Shown piece after piece: positions 7,993 through 12,845 of a stretch of 25,364 nucleotides of DNA (positions within the stretch are counted from its first letter, which is position 1; every line of letters begins with the position of its first letter). The stretch spans positions 1-25,364 of the IMG/VR virus record IMGVR_UViG_3300049847_000064; one strand, given 5' to 3'. The translations under genes were made by a program, and so were the position numbers. Source of the DNA: a virus. The notes below the pieces were generated by a model, which was given only the letters and a program-made list of their open reading frames with translations, did not search any database and was not told the origin of the DNA.

Positions 7993-9543
7993 TTAAAAAG
8001 GAGAATTAGTTAATGCATAATAATCTGGATGTTTCATAGATCCAAATTCTTGCTCTTCTATAATAGTTCCACCCAGTAATAAATGCCCGTACATTTCCAT
8101 TACCTTAGGTCCATAAGTTAGACAATCTAATAAACCATCAGTATTATCTCTCTTCAGAGGATTAAAAGAAGAGATTTGGGAGTTTACTTGAGCTTTACAG
8201 TTAGGATGAATTAAAATCTCACCTGCTAATAATTGTTTAAACATAGTGAGAATACGAGAATTCTTTGAGTAAGAGCCTGAATAAACTTCTACAGCTTCAA
8301 TACCAATTAATCCTTGTTGAGCACAAATAAATTCAAACCAGTATTTTAAAGTATACTGATAGGCATTTGCCTCAATTGCAATTACTCTACAATTTTTAGT
8401 TAAAGCTATCTTAAGGGATTCAGTAATTGTGTCACCTGGAGACAGTCTACCCTCTACTATCTTTTTACAAACTGGCAATGCATTATGAATTTCAAAGTAC
8501 ATAATTGAAACTGCATCCGCATTTGCTTTATCAGTTGCAGGATCAATTACTATAAAGTTACCTTGGTGTATTTCATCTTCAGGAATACTGTAGGCAGGAA
8601 GTTTTGAAAGATCTATTAGGTTATTTACAGAGGCATTTTCATCATTTAATACTTCAGCATAAAAAACTTCCGGGCGCCCCATAGATAAGTCATTTTCATA
8701 CTCCTTAACTAACTGAGAAATTGGTTGGAGTTCTTCCCATAAAGATTCTCCTGAAGCAAGAATACCGCCGGCGATAAATTTAATCCATGTTGGATTATGT
8801 TTTAGTTTACGAAGTAATGAAAACTTAGTTGGATACATATTTGCAATGAAAATAAATAGGCACCCATGAGGTGACTTAGCTTTCATTGCTGTACCTACCA
8901 TCCAGGTTTCAATGTTTCTAGATACCTGTTCAGATTCAGCTTCTTCTCTAGTTTGAATATCATCAAAAATCATTACATCGGGGCGCTCATTTTCTAATGT
9001 AATACCACGAATATCTGATTGGGAACCTGCGCCCATTAGAATAATATTTCTACCTCTAAATCCAAAACGCTTTAAATCTTGTCTATCTGTTTCAGTTCCT
9101 AGTTTCCAGTCACCAAATACATTTAAAATATTGCGCTCTGAAAGCATGGACATAATATCAGTAATAATATTATTTGCTTTTGTCTGAGTACCACAGATGA
9201 TAAGAATGAATTTCTTTTTGGTAAATAATATACAATAGCATACAAATAATTTAATTACCATTGTTTTACCAAATCCGCGCGGCAAACCAATTGCTAGTTG
9301 TGAGAAATCTCTAACTTTTACTACATATGAAATTAACCAGGTCCAGATAGATTTAAATACTGATGGAAATAAATATTTAAAAACAGTTGGCATTAGTAGA
9401 GCAGCTAAGAAATCCATGGATTCTTTTGCAAGTGCCTCTACTTCTGAGGCTTTAAAAGTCTGTTCCTGAACTGGAGACTCTTCAATTTCCTGAACTGGTT
9501 GAGGAGTAGAATCAAACTCTAATTTTTTAGTCCAATTACTCAT
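7993..9543 (-). CDS. terL: terminase large subunit (ATPase and nuclease)
   Basis: 516 aa. The ATPase has a Walker A variant at residues 86-94 (GLPRGFGKT) and a Walker B at about 190-195 (VMIFDD). The C-terminal RNase H-like nuclease shows acidic residues in IVIDPATDKANADA (D334, D343), an E in VIAIEANAYQY (E391) and a DGLLDCLTYG near the end. The protein translocates DNA into the procapsid through the portal and cuts concatemers. Its ATG overlaps the stop of the small upstream ORF (ATGA), which suggests translational coupling. The length is normal and all main motifs are present. Confidence 0.92.
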   Translation of the reverse strand: MSNWTKKLEFDSTPQPVQEIEESPVQEQTFKASEVEALAKESMDFLAALLMPTVFKYLFPSVFKSIWTWLISYVVKVRDFSQLAIGLPRGFGKTMVIKLFVCYCILFTKKKFILIICGTQTKANNIITDIMSMLSERNILNVFGDWKLGTETDRQDLKRFGFRGRNIILMGAGSQSDIRGITLENERPDVMIFDDIQTREEAESEQVSRNIETWMVGTAMKAKSPHGCLFIFIANMYPTKFSLLRKLKHNPTWIKFIAGGILASGESLWEELQPISQLVKEYENDLSMGRPEVFYAEVLNDENASVNNLIDLSKLPAYSIPEDEIHQGNFIVIDPATDKANADAVSIMYFEIHNALPVCKKIVEGRLSPGDTITESLKIALTKNCRVIAIEANAYQYTLKYWFEFICAQQGLIGIEAVEVYSGSYSKNSRILTMFKQLLAGEILIHPNCKAQVNSQISSFNPLKRDNTDGLLDCLTYGPKVMEMYGHLLLGGTIIEEQEFGSMKHPDYYALTNSPF

Positions 9544-9704
9544 TTGATTGGATGCTTTGCAAGCATAAGTTGGATTTGTAGAAGATGCAATTTAGCAGCT
9601 TCCTTATTTTTCTGGACTAAATCTTTGTTACCTTGAAAAAGTTTATGCATTTCAAGAGTCTTGGACAATTGTGTTAGAGTTTGGTAAGGAGGGGATTTGC
9701 ACAT
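9540..9704 (-). CDS. small ORF linking terminase subunits, 54 aa
   Basis: Start chosen at ATG 9704 because AAAGGAACTC lies directly upstream; an in-frame ATG at 9737 lacks a comparable site. The product (MCKSPPYQTLTQLSKTLEMH at the start) is basic and helical with many Leu, Lys and Gln residues. It lies in another frame over the last 53 bases of the small terminase gene, and its TGA overlaps the large terminase ATG. Coupling to both neighbours suggests a real gene, perhaps a packaging accessory or purely a translational relay. No family recognised. Confidence 0.55.
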   Translation of the reverse strand: MCKSPPYQTLTQLSKTLEMHKLFQGNKDLVQKNKEAAKLHLLQIQLMLAKHPIK

Positions 9705-10224
9705 TTTGAGTTCCTTTAGATTTTGATAGCAACACATCCATCTGTCCTGATTGTACAGTAATTAAAGATTGAGTTCCTGCCTGTACTACTTGGTTATTTA
9801 TATTTAAAGTAAGTTCTGAAGGTTTAGAAGAGAAAAGATTTGTAATTTGTGTAGGCATTAATAGGTTAACAACAGTCTGTTGCTGTGTAATTTGGTCTGG
9901 CGCCGAAGCACCTCTTCTTTTTGCGCCATTAATAACTGTAATTGCTCGTAAGATTTCTAGAGGTTTCATCATAAAAGGAAGTAAATCTTCCATCTTATCA
10001 ATTAGTTTGTCCTCTAGAGAATCATAACGTTGGTCTCGCTCATTATGTTTTGAAAGATTTTTAAATCTTAATTCTGCCACCTGAGCTGAAAATTCTGGAT
10101 CACTCAAAAGTTGTGAAATTCTTGAAACTGATACACCTACAGCAGATGCAACCATTTCCGGTCCAATTCCCTGGCCTAATAAAGATAATGCACGAGTTTC
10201 AGTTGAGGTGGTGGTGGAAGTCAT
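9652..10224 (-). CDS. terS: putative terminase small subunit (HTH DNA-binding)
   Basis: 190 aa. A helix-turn-helix is readable at residues 14-42 (LLGQGIGPEMVASAVG, then VSVSRISQLLSDPEF), followed by a coiled, charged segment (residues 50-85) likely to mediate ring assembly. It is the first gene of the leftward block and precedes the large terminase, the usual place of the small subunit that recognises phage DNA for packaging. The start at 10224 has no clear Shine-Dalgarno; the next in-frame ATG (residue 24) would remove part of the HTH, so the upstream start is kept. A transcription regulator is the alternative. Confidence 0.65.
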   Translation of the reverse strand: MTSTTTSTETRALSLLGQGIGPEMVASAVGVSVSRISQLLSDPEFSAQVAELRFKNLSKHNERDQRYDSLEDKLIDKMEDLLPFMMKPLEILRAITVINGAKRRGASAPDQITQQQTVVNLLMPTQITNLFSSKPSELTLNINNQVVQAGTQSLITVQSGQMDVLLSKSKGTQNVQIPSLPNSNTIVQDS

Positions 10225-10274
10225 GAGATGATTTTATGTGTAAGATAAGGTTTTTGGAGGTGGGGTTACTTGTT

Positions 10275-10303
10275 AGTATATTTTTAGATACTTGATTTGA
10301 AAA
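10275..10303 (-). promoter_or_regulatory. possible leftward sigma-70 promoter for the terminase/virion operon
   Basis: On the minus strand TTTTCA (10303-10298) and TATACT (10280-10275) are separated by exactly 17 bp. The -10 matches consensus at 5 of 6 and the -35 at 4 of 6. It would start transcription about 40 bases before the small terminase ATG. Weak -35, so moderate support only. Confidence 0.4.
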
Positions 10304-10369
10304 AAGTTTAGTAAAATTTTTGAGTTGCTATAGGACCTGCAGCCAATACGAATCTCAAAAAAGCCCTAT

Positions 10370-10378
10370 CCCCCCCCC
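10370..10378. repeat. run of nine C bases
   Basis: Homopolymer of nine C (preceded by CCCTAT) that ends 4 bases before the first NtrC-like site. It is unusual in this AT-rich genome. It could vary in length by slippage or reflect assembly uncertainty. Confidence 0.8.
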
Positions 10379-10382
10379 ACAT

Positions 10383-10399
10383 TGCACTAATTTGGTGCA
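10383..10399 (+). promoter_or_regulatory. NtrC-type enhancer site 1
   Basis: TGCACTAATTTGGTGCA, an imperfect 17-bp palindrome (TGCAC/GTGCA half-sites with a 7-bp centre). This is the classical enteric NtrC (GlnG) binding pattern. Its centre lies about 217 bp upstream of the start predicted from the sigma-54 promoter. An identical copy follows 31 bp downstream, about three helical turns. Confidence 0.8.
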
Positions 10400-10413
10400 T
10401 ACTTATATAATGA

Positions 10414-10430
10414 TGCACTAATTTGGTGCA
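10414..10430 (+). promoter_or_regulatory. NtrC-type enhancer site 2
   Basis: Exact second copy of TGCACTAATTTGGTGCA, centred about 186 bp upstream of the predicted sigma-54 start. The 31-bp centre-to-centre spacing places both sites on the same helical face. This resembles the paired NtrC sites of E. coli glnAp2 (about 32 bp apart), which allow cooperative NtrC oligomer assembly. Confidence 0.8.
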
Positions 10431-10461
10431 GGGTAGGTTGAGGTGACAATTCTTGGCAATG

Positions 10462-10486
10462 TGACATTTTTGTCTGACATTTTTGT
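10462..10486 (+). repeat. 12-bp direct repeat TGACATTTTTGT, 13-bp period
   Basis: Two copies (10462-10473 and 10475-10486). The second copy includes most of the -35 of the sigma-70-like promoter at 10474. It may be an operator or simply a small tandem duplication. Confidence 0.7.
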
Positions 10487-10502
10487 TATATAAGTATATG
10501 AT
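10474..10502 (+). promoter_or_regulatory. rightward sigma-70-like promoter
   Basis: CTGACA (10474-10479), 17-bp spacer, TATGAT (10497-10502); each hexamer matches consensus at 5 of 6. It would start near 10509, about 100 bp upstream of the sigma-54 start, giving a second nitrogen-independent route into the same operon. Confidence 0.5.
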
Positions 10503-10521
10503 GATGTAATGAATCAAGGTG

Positions 10522-10545
10522 AAAAGTAGGTGAAAATGGTCAAAA
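10522..10545. promoter_or_regulatory. phased A-tracts, probable DNA bend
   Basis: AAAA tracts at 10522-10525, 10533-10536 and 10542-10545, spaced 11 and 9 bp, inside a GGTGAAAA direct repeat (10519 and 10530 regions). Helically phased A-tracts bend DNA. Between enhancer and sigma-54 promoter, such a bend could take the part IHF usually plays in looping. No full IHF consensus was found here. Confidence 0.4.
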
Positions 10546-10581
10546 TGAATGTGTTTTTTCACGATGTGGAATTTTGCAGGT

Positions 10582-10597
10582 TGGCACGAGGATTGCA
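10582..10597 (+). promoter_or_regulatory. sigma-54 (RpoN) -24/-12 promoter
   Basis: TGGCACG-AGGA-TTGCA. This matches the published sigma-54 consensus TGGCACGNNNNTTGCW at every defined position, and the flanking bases (CAGGT before, T two bases after) also fit the extended consensus. GG (10583-10584) and GC (10595-10596) are separated by the required 10 bp. The predicted start is about 10608, which excludes use of an ATG at 10605 and supports the start at 10659. Sigma-54 promoters need an activator ATPase; the NtrC-type sites upstream supply the matching enhancer. Confidence 0.87.
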
Positions 10598-10611
10598 TGT
10601 ATAAATGTACT

Positions 10612-10625
10612 GGTGCAATAGTGCA
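10612..10625 (+). promoter_or_regulatory. NtrC-like half-sites at the transcription start
   Basis: GGTGCA (10612-10617) and GTGCA (10621-10625) repeat the half-site of the upstream enhancers and lie a few bases past the predicted sigma-54 start. They may be low-affinity sites that limit transcription at high activator level, as governor sites do at glnA. They are not arranged as a proper palindrome. Confidence 0.35.
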
Positions 10626-10658
10626 TCACACTCACACTCACACACTGAAGGCCTAAAA

Positions 10659-10844
10659 ATGAATAAGACAATCAAGTCCATTTTGAATGAAGTCGCAATT
10701 GCGGGTTATGCAATTACCACAGAAAACTACCCGAGAGAATTTAGAGCCTTTTCTGAACTGGTTTCTACTGGATTATTCACAATGACTGCCATGATAATAT
10801 GTGATGTGAAGTGTTTCAAATTGACAGTGAAGAAACCAGAGTAA
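10659..10844 (+). CDS. small protein, first gene of the sigma-54 operon, 61 aa
   Basis: Start at ATG 10659 is chosen because GAAGG lies 9 nt upstream and because the in-frame ATG at 10605 is upstream of the predicted sigma-54 transcript start. The product opens MNKTIKSILNEVAIAGYAIT and continues with YPREFRAFSELVSTGLF, then an ICDVKCFKLTVKK end. The helix-rich start and beta-like end recall a small winged-helix-like fold, but this is only an impression. Two Cys are present (in ICDVKC). No membrane segment of full length. Function unknown; its promoter context suggests expression under nitrogen limitation. Confidence 0.7.
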   Translation: MNKTIKSILNEVAIAGYAITTENYPREFRAFSELVSTGLFTMTAMIICDVKCFKLTVKKPE

Positions 10845-10876
10845 AATCAATTCAATCAATCTTAGGAGTTTATTCA

Positions 10877-11005
10877 ATGAAATACTTTTATTTTCAATCT
10901 GAAGATAAAGCACAGCGTTTTTTACATCTCATTAAACGCTGCACATCTTATCAAGGACATTTTATACAGTGGAATAGTACTAGATTTGAAATTAGAATCT
11001 GGTGA
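10877..11005 (+). CDS. micro-protein, second gene of the sigma-54 operon, 42 aa
   Basis: ATG 10877 is preceded by AGGAG at 8-9 nt spacing, the best ribosome-binding site in the operon. The frame is open further upstream, but only this start has such a site. The peptide (MKYFYFQSEDKAQRFLHLIK at the start, ending STRFEIRIW) is basic and aromatic-rich with one Cys, and may form a small alpha/beta fold. No family recognised. It lies between the 61-aa and 224-aa genes in the same direction. Confidence 0.6.
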   Translation: MKYFYFQSEDKAQRFLHLIKRCTSYQGHFIQWNSTRFEIRIW

Positions 11006-11047
11006 ATAAAATCATTCTAATAATCTATTCTAAAGAGTGGATTATTG

Positions 11048-11063
11048 GGTGCGATTTTGCACC
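11048..11063 (+). promoter_or_regulatory. hairpin / inverted repeat before the 224-aa gene
   Basis: GGTGC-GATTTT-GCACC, a 5-bp perfect stem with a 6-base loop, ending 24 bases before ATG 11088. The arms are the NtrC half-site bases, but in the opposite arrangement (GTGC first), so it is not a standard NtrC site. It may act as an mRNA leader hairpin. Confidence 0.45.
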
Positions 11064-11087
11064 ACTTCAATTTTGAAAGAGTCTATT

Positions 11088-11762
11088 ATGTCAAACGTAT
11101 CTAACCGTCACAATGTTAACTTGTTTATATCTGGTGAATCCAAGCCCCTAACTGGGCAACGATTGTCTAAGGTAGGATACAAGGGCACACCAGAGAATAA
11201 AGCTCGGGGATTCAAAAGTATATGCGTCTCTGTTCCGTTTGTTTCCCTTTCACAGTCAGATATGGATATCTATTCGGAAGCTTTTGAACGATTGATTGTG
11301 CAATCCCTGCATAATGCTCAAGATGGTATTGTGCGAAGTCTTTATGAATCATCCAATGGCACCATTAGTTCAGTGAGTGATGATGATTTGAGCATTCAAA
11401 ATTGTCTAGCTTATATTGAGGCAGAAAATAATGGTGGACGATTGAGTAAAGAGTTTCTCGAAGCTTGGTTTGATGTTGCCATTAAGGATAATCTGTCAGT
11501 GGTCATTGCAGATAAACTAGGTTTCGATGATATGAATGACACACAATTGAATGTGATTGAAAAGCATCTTAATGGATATCGAGGACTAATATCTTCCCTT
11601 GCAGGGAATAAAACAATGCTTCAACCCAATCAAATTAAATCACTAAGGAAGGTGTTAGATATCGCAACATCCGAAGATGATACAGTATCTAAACTTCGCA
11701 ATAAACTGCACACAATGGAGAATAAGCCTAAGATGGAAGATTTGCTAGAATTGATTGATTGA
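11088..11762 (+). CDS. unknown protein, main product of the sigma-54 operon, 224 aa
   Basis: ATG 11088 has GAAAGAG upstream; the frame is open slightly further, but this start fits best. The first 40 residues are basic and polar (MSNVSNRHNVNLFISGESKP, then LTGQRLSKVGYKGT). Next comes a block GFKSICVSVPFVSLSQSD with helical DIYSEAFERLIVQSLHNAQD, a Ser/Asp-rich linker near residues 85-105, and a helical C-terminal half ending in an acidic ENKPKMEDLLELID. Soluble, no signal peptide or catalytic motif that I can name. The acidic C-terminus recalls ssDNA-binding proteins, but that is too weak for a call. It is followed by a palindrome and a terminator, so it closes the operon. Confidence 0.75.
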   Translation: MSNVSNRHNVNLFISGESKPLTGQRLSKVGYKGTPENKARGFKSICVSVPFVSLSQSDMDIYSEAFERLIVQSLHNAQDGIVRSLYESSNGTISSVSDDDLSIQNCLAYIEAENNGGRLSKEFLEAWFDVAIKDNLSVVIADKLGFDDMNDTQLNVIEKHLNGYRGLISSLAGNKTMLQPNQIKSLRKVLDIATSEDDTVSKLRNKLHTMENKPKMEDLLELID

Positions 11763-11793
11763 TTCTCACACTCACACTATAGGATAACTTACA

Positions 11794-11817
11794 CTATCTC
11801 GCTATATATCGCGATAG
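11794..11817. repeat. 24-bp imperfect palindrome with TCGC/GCGA arms
   Basis: Starts CTATCTCGC and ends GCGATAG, with a TATATA centre; 20 of 24 positions are symmetrical. It lies 31 bases past the stop of the 224-aa gene and 36 bases before the terminator. It may be an operator or an mRNA 3' hairpin. Confidence 0.5.
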
Positions 11818-11852
11818 AGTATAAATATAATTTAAATAGAATCTAATTCAAG

Positions 11853-11875
11853 CCCACTAATATAGTGGGTTTTTT
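11853..11875 (+). terminator. rho-independent terminator of the sigma-54 operon
   Basis: CCCACTA (11853-11859), loop ATA, TAGTGGG (11863-11869), then six T. The stem is 7 perfect base pairs with three G-C at the base and a classical T run. It ends the 10659-11762 operon. Confidence 0.9.
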
Positions 11876-11896
11876 ATTGGATTTTAAAAATAGATA

Positions 11897-11925
11897 ACTG
11901 TCAGACTGTCAGACTGTCAGACTGT
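11897..11925 (-). repeat. 8-bp repeat array 1, unit ACAGTCTG on the minus strand
   Basis: On the plus strand ACTGTCAG occurs three times in tandem followed by ACTGT. Read on the minus strand this is three ACAGTCTG units plus ACAGT. The same unit occurs in array 2 (12187-12210) on the opposite strand, so the arrays are in inverted orientation about 260 bases apart. Confidence 0.85.
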
Positions 11926-11970
11926 ACACTCTCATGCAGTGATGCAGACACGCCTCATACAGCATACACA

Positions 11971-12008
11971 CTCTAATATACTAATATAAGCTCTAATATA
12001 CTAATATA
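11971..12008 (+). repeat. 18-bp direct repeat in the AT-rich segment
   Basis: CTCTAATATACTAATATA occurs at 11971-11988 and 11991-12008, a 20-bp period. The unit is itself two near-copies of CTAATATA. It may be a DNA-unwinding element or a protein site. Confidence 0.8.
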
Positions 12009-12081
12009 TAGGGGTATATATATTTAATTTTAAATTTTAAGTGGGGGTATAAAACACACCCTAAGATATACTACTTACTTA

Positions 12082-12115
12082 ATACTATCTATCTTAGAGT
12101 ATTAAGAGATAGTAT
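12082..12115. repeat. hairpin-forming inverted repeat
   Basis: ATACTATCT (12082-12090) and AGATAGTAT (12107-12115) are perfect 9-bp complements. Inside them CTTA (12093-12096) pairs with TAAG (12103-12106), giving a 13-bp stem with a 2-base bulge and a 6-base loop. There is no T run after it, so it is not an obvious terminator. Confidence 0.7.
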
Positions 12116-12149
12116 CTAAAGACTAGAATCTTATCTTATATGCAGGGCA

Positions 12150-12178
12150 TTGACATGCGCCCATGCAGTGTGTACCCT
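12150..12178 (+). promoter_or_regulatory. possible rightward promoter, perfect -35, weak -10
   Basis: TTGACA (12150-12155), 17-bp spacer, TACCCT (12173-12178; only 3 of 6). The start would be near 12185, so the second 8-bp repeat array (12187-12210) would lie at the start of the transcript, an operator-like position. TTGACAT and GTGTA before the -10 are shared with the stronger promoter at 16194. Confidence 0.4.
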
Positions 12179-12186
12179 ATAGGCTT

Positions 12187-12210
12187 ACAGTCCAACAGTC
12201 CAACAGTCTG
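12187..12210 (+). repeat. 8-bp repeat array 2, units ACAGTCCA, ACAGTCCA, ACAGTCTG
   Basis: Three tandem 8-bp units on the plus strand; the last is identical to the unit of array 1 at 11897-11925 on the opposite strand. All units share ACAGTC. See the finding on paired inverted arrays. Confidence 0.85.
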
Positions 12211-12241
12211 CAACTTAGGATTTTCTAAAATCTAAACAATT

Positions 12242-12565
12242 ATGAAAAAGTTTCGTCCTTATTTTACTCTAGCAGAATTAAAACATCTGCACTCACTATC
12301 ATTTAAAGATTCTCAAATATCCCATCTCACGCGATATCTAGAATCTTATATCAATCAAATTGATAATGGTTTTATATCATCTCAATTAACTGTGAAAGGA
12401 AAGAAAAGTATAGAAGATAAATTAGAATTAAATTCTTCTTCTAGAGAATCTTCTAAAGAGTCTCTTACAAAATTCGAAAGATATCAATCTGAAAGATATC
12501 TAAATAATGAAATGTCACCAACTGAGGAGGCAGAATATGAAAAGTCTATGGGAATTTCTTTCTGA
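12242..12565 (+). CDS. hypothetical protein, 107 aa
   Basis: Begins MKKFRPYFTLAELKHLHSLS. No good Shine-Dalgarno; AGGA is more than 20 bases upstream. Residues 1-50 look helical (TLAELKHLHSLS and RYLESYINQID). The second half is charged and rich in Ser, Glu and Lys, ending TEEAEYEKSMGISF. It is the first gene after the repeat-dense region, so its product is a candidate for acting on those repeats, but no DNA-binding motif is clear. Its last 29 bases overlap the next gene and include that gene's ribosome-binding site. Confidence 0.6.
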   Translation: MKKFRPYFTLAELKHLHSLSFKDSQISHLTRYLESYINQIDNGFISSQLTVKGKKSIEDKLELNSSSRESSKESLTKFERYQSERYLNNEMSPTEEAEYEKSMGISF

Positions 12566-12662
12566 AGTATATTCAATCTGGCCAGATTTCTGGCTATTTA
12601 TATTTATCATCTCTGCATTCTTTGCAGGATTTTATCTTGATGCAAGGGAGCTTTTAAAATGA
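12537..12662 (+). CDS. 41-aa single-span membrane protein
   Basis: A short ORF with an excellent ribosome-binding site (GAGGAGG, 6 bases before ATG 12537). MKSLWEFLSEVYSIWPD is followed by a hydrophobic span FWLFIFIISAFFAGFYL and a short charged tail DARELLK, so one transmembrane helix is expected. It overlaps the gene before it and its TGA overlaps the next start (ATGA). Small single-span phage proteins include holins, antiholins and superinfection or membrane-remodelling factors; nothing here decides between them. Its early-region location argues mildly against a holin. Confidence 0.65.
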   Translation: MKSLWEFLSEVYSIWPDFWLFIFIISAFFAGFYLDARELLK

Positions 12663-12835
12663 AATGTAATTATCATTCTCAAGCAGTTAAATTTAATTCT
12701 CTTCGCATAGGAGCTAAATTAAAATTGAATGAAACAGAATACATTAAAGTATCTTCTAGAACCATTCGACCATTAAATGCTTTACATAGAGTATTTTATG
12801 TTTTTCTAGATTCTAAAGTATATCCGATTCAATGA
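12659..12835 (+). CDS. hypothetical protein, 58 aa
   Basis: ATG 12659 overlaps the preceding stop (ATGA) and has AAGGGAG 8 bases upstream, so it is probably coupled. The product (MKCNYHSQAVKFNSLRIGAK at the start) is basic, with beta-like LKLNETEYIKVSSRTIRP and VFYVFLDSKVYPIQ. No recognised motif. Soluble small protein of unknown role. Confidence 0.6.
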   Translation: MKCNYHSQAVKFNSLRIGAKLKLNETEYIKVSSRTIRPLNALHRVFYVFLDSKVYPIQ

Positions 12836-12845
12836 ACCCAATTCA

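Larger units (their letters stand above)
10225..10658. promoter_or_regulatory. divergent control region between leftward virion genes and rightward genes
   Basis: 434 bases without a credible gene. It contains, left to right: a possible leftward sigma-70 promoter, a run of nine C, two 17-bp NtrC-like enhancer sites, a 12-bp direct repeat overlapping a sigma-70-like rightward promoter, phased A-tracts, a consensus sigma-54 promoter and half-sites at the predicted start of transcription. These are listed separately. The 51-base leader after the predicted start contains a CACACT-type tandem repeat. Confidence 0.8.
11763..12241. other. 479-base gene-free, AT-rich, repeat-dense region (candidate origin or operator cluster)
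   Basis: No credible gene. It contains an imperfect palindrome, a terminator, two inverted arrays of an 8-bp unit, an 18-bp direct repeat, two further hairpins and a possible promoter, listed separately. The stretch around 11971-12135 is almost only A and T apart from short G runs (GGGG at 12011, GGGGG near 12043). TATATA-GGGG-TATATA forms a 7-bp hairpin at 12004-12021. ATGCAG recurs at 11934, 11942, 12140 and 12163. Confidence 0.6.

Noticed and set aside
10510-10530. IHF site between enhancer and promoter
   Set aside because: AATCAAGGTG resembles the first half of the IHF consensus, but the required TTR is absent.
10308-10598. Minus-strand open frame of 96 aa across the control region
   Set aside because: It covers both NtrC-like sites, the sigma-70-like promoter and the -24/-12 element, has no ribosome-binding site and its product is low in folded-protein character. 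It is a by-product of the AT-rich sequence.
10605-10658. Upstream ATG extending the 61-aa protein by 18 residues (with an SHSHSH stretch)
   Set aside because: It lies before the predicted sigma-54 transcript start and lacks a ribosome-binding site. The extension is just the translation of the CACACT repeat.
11897-12210. CRISPR-like repeats
   Set aside because: Units are 8 bp in direct tandem with no spacers, so this is not a CRISPR array.
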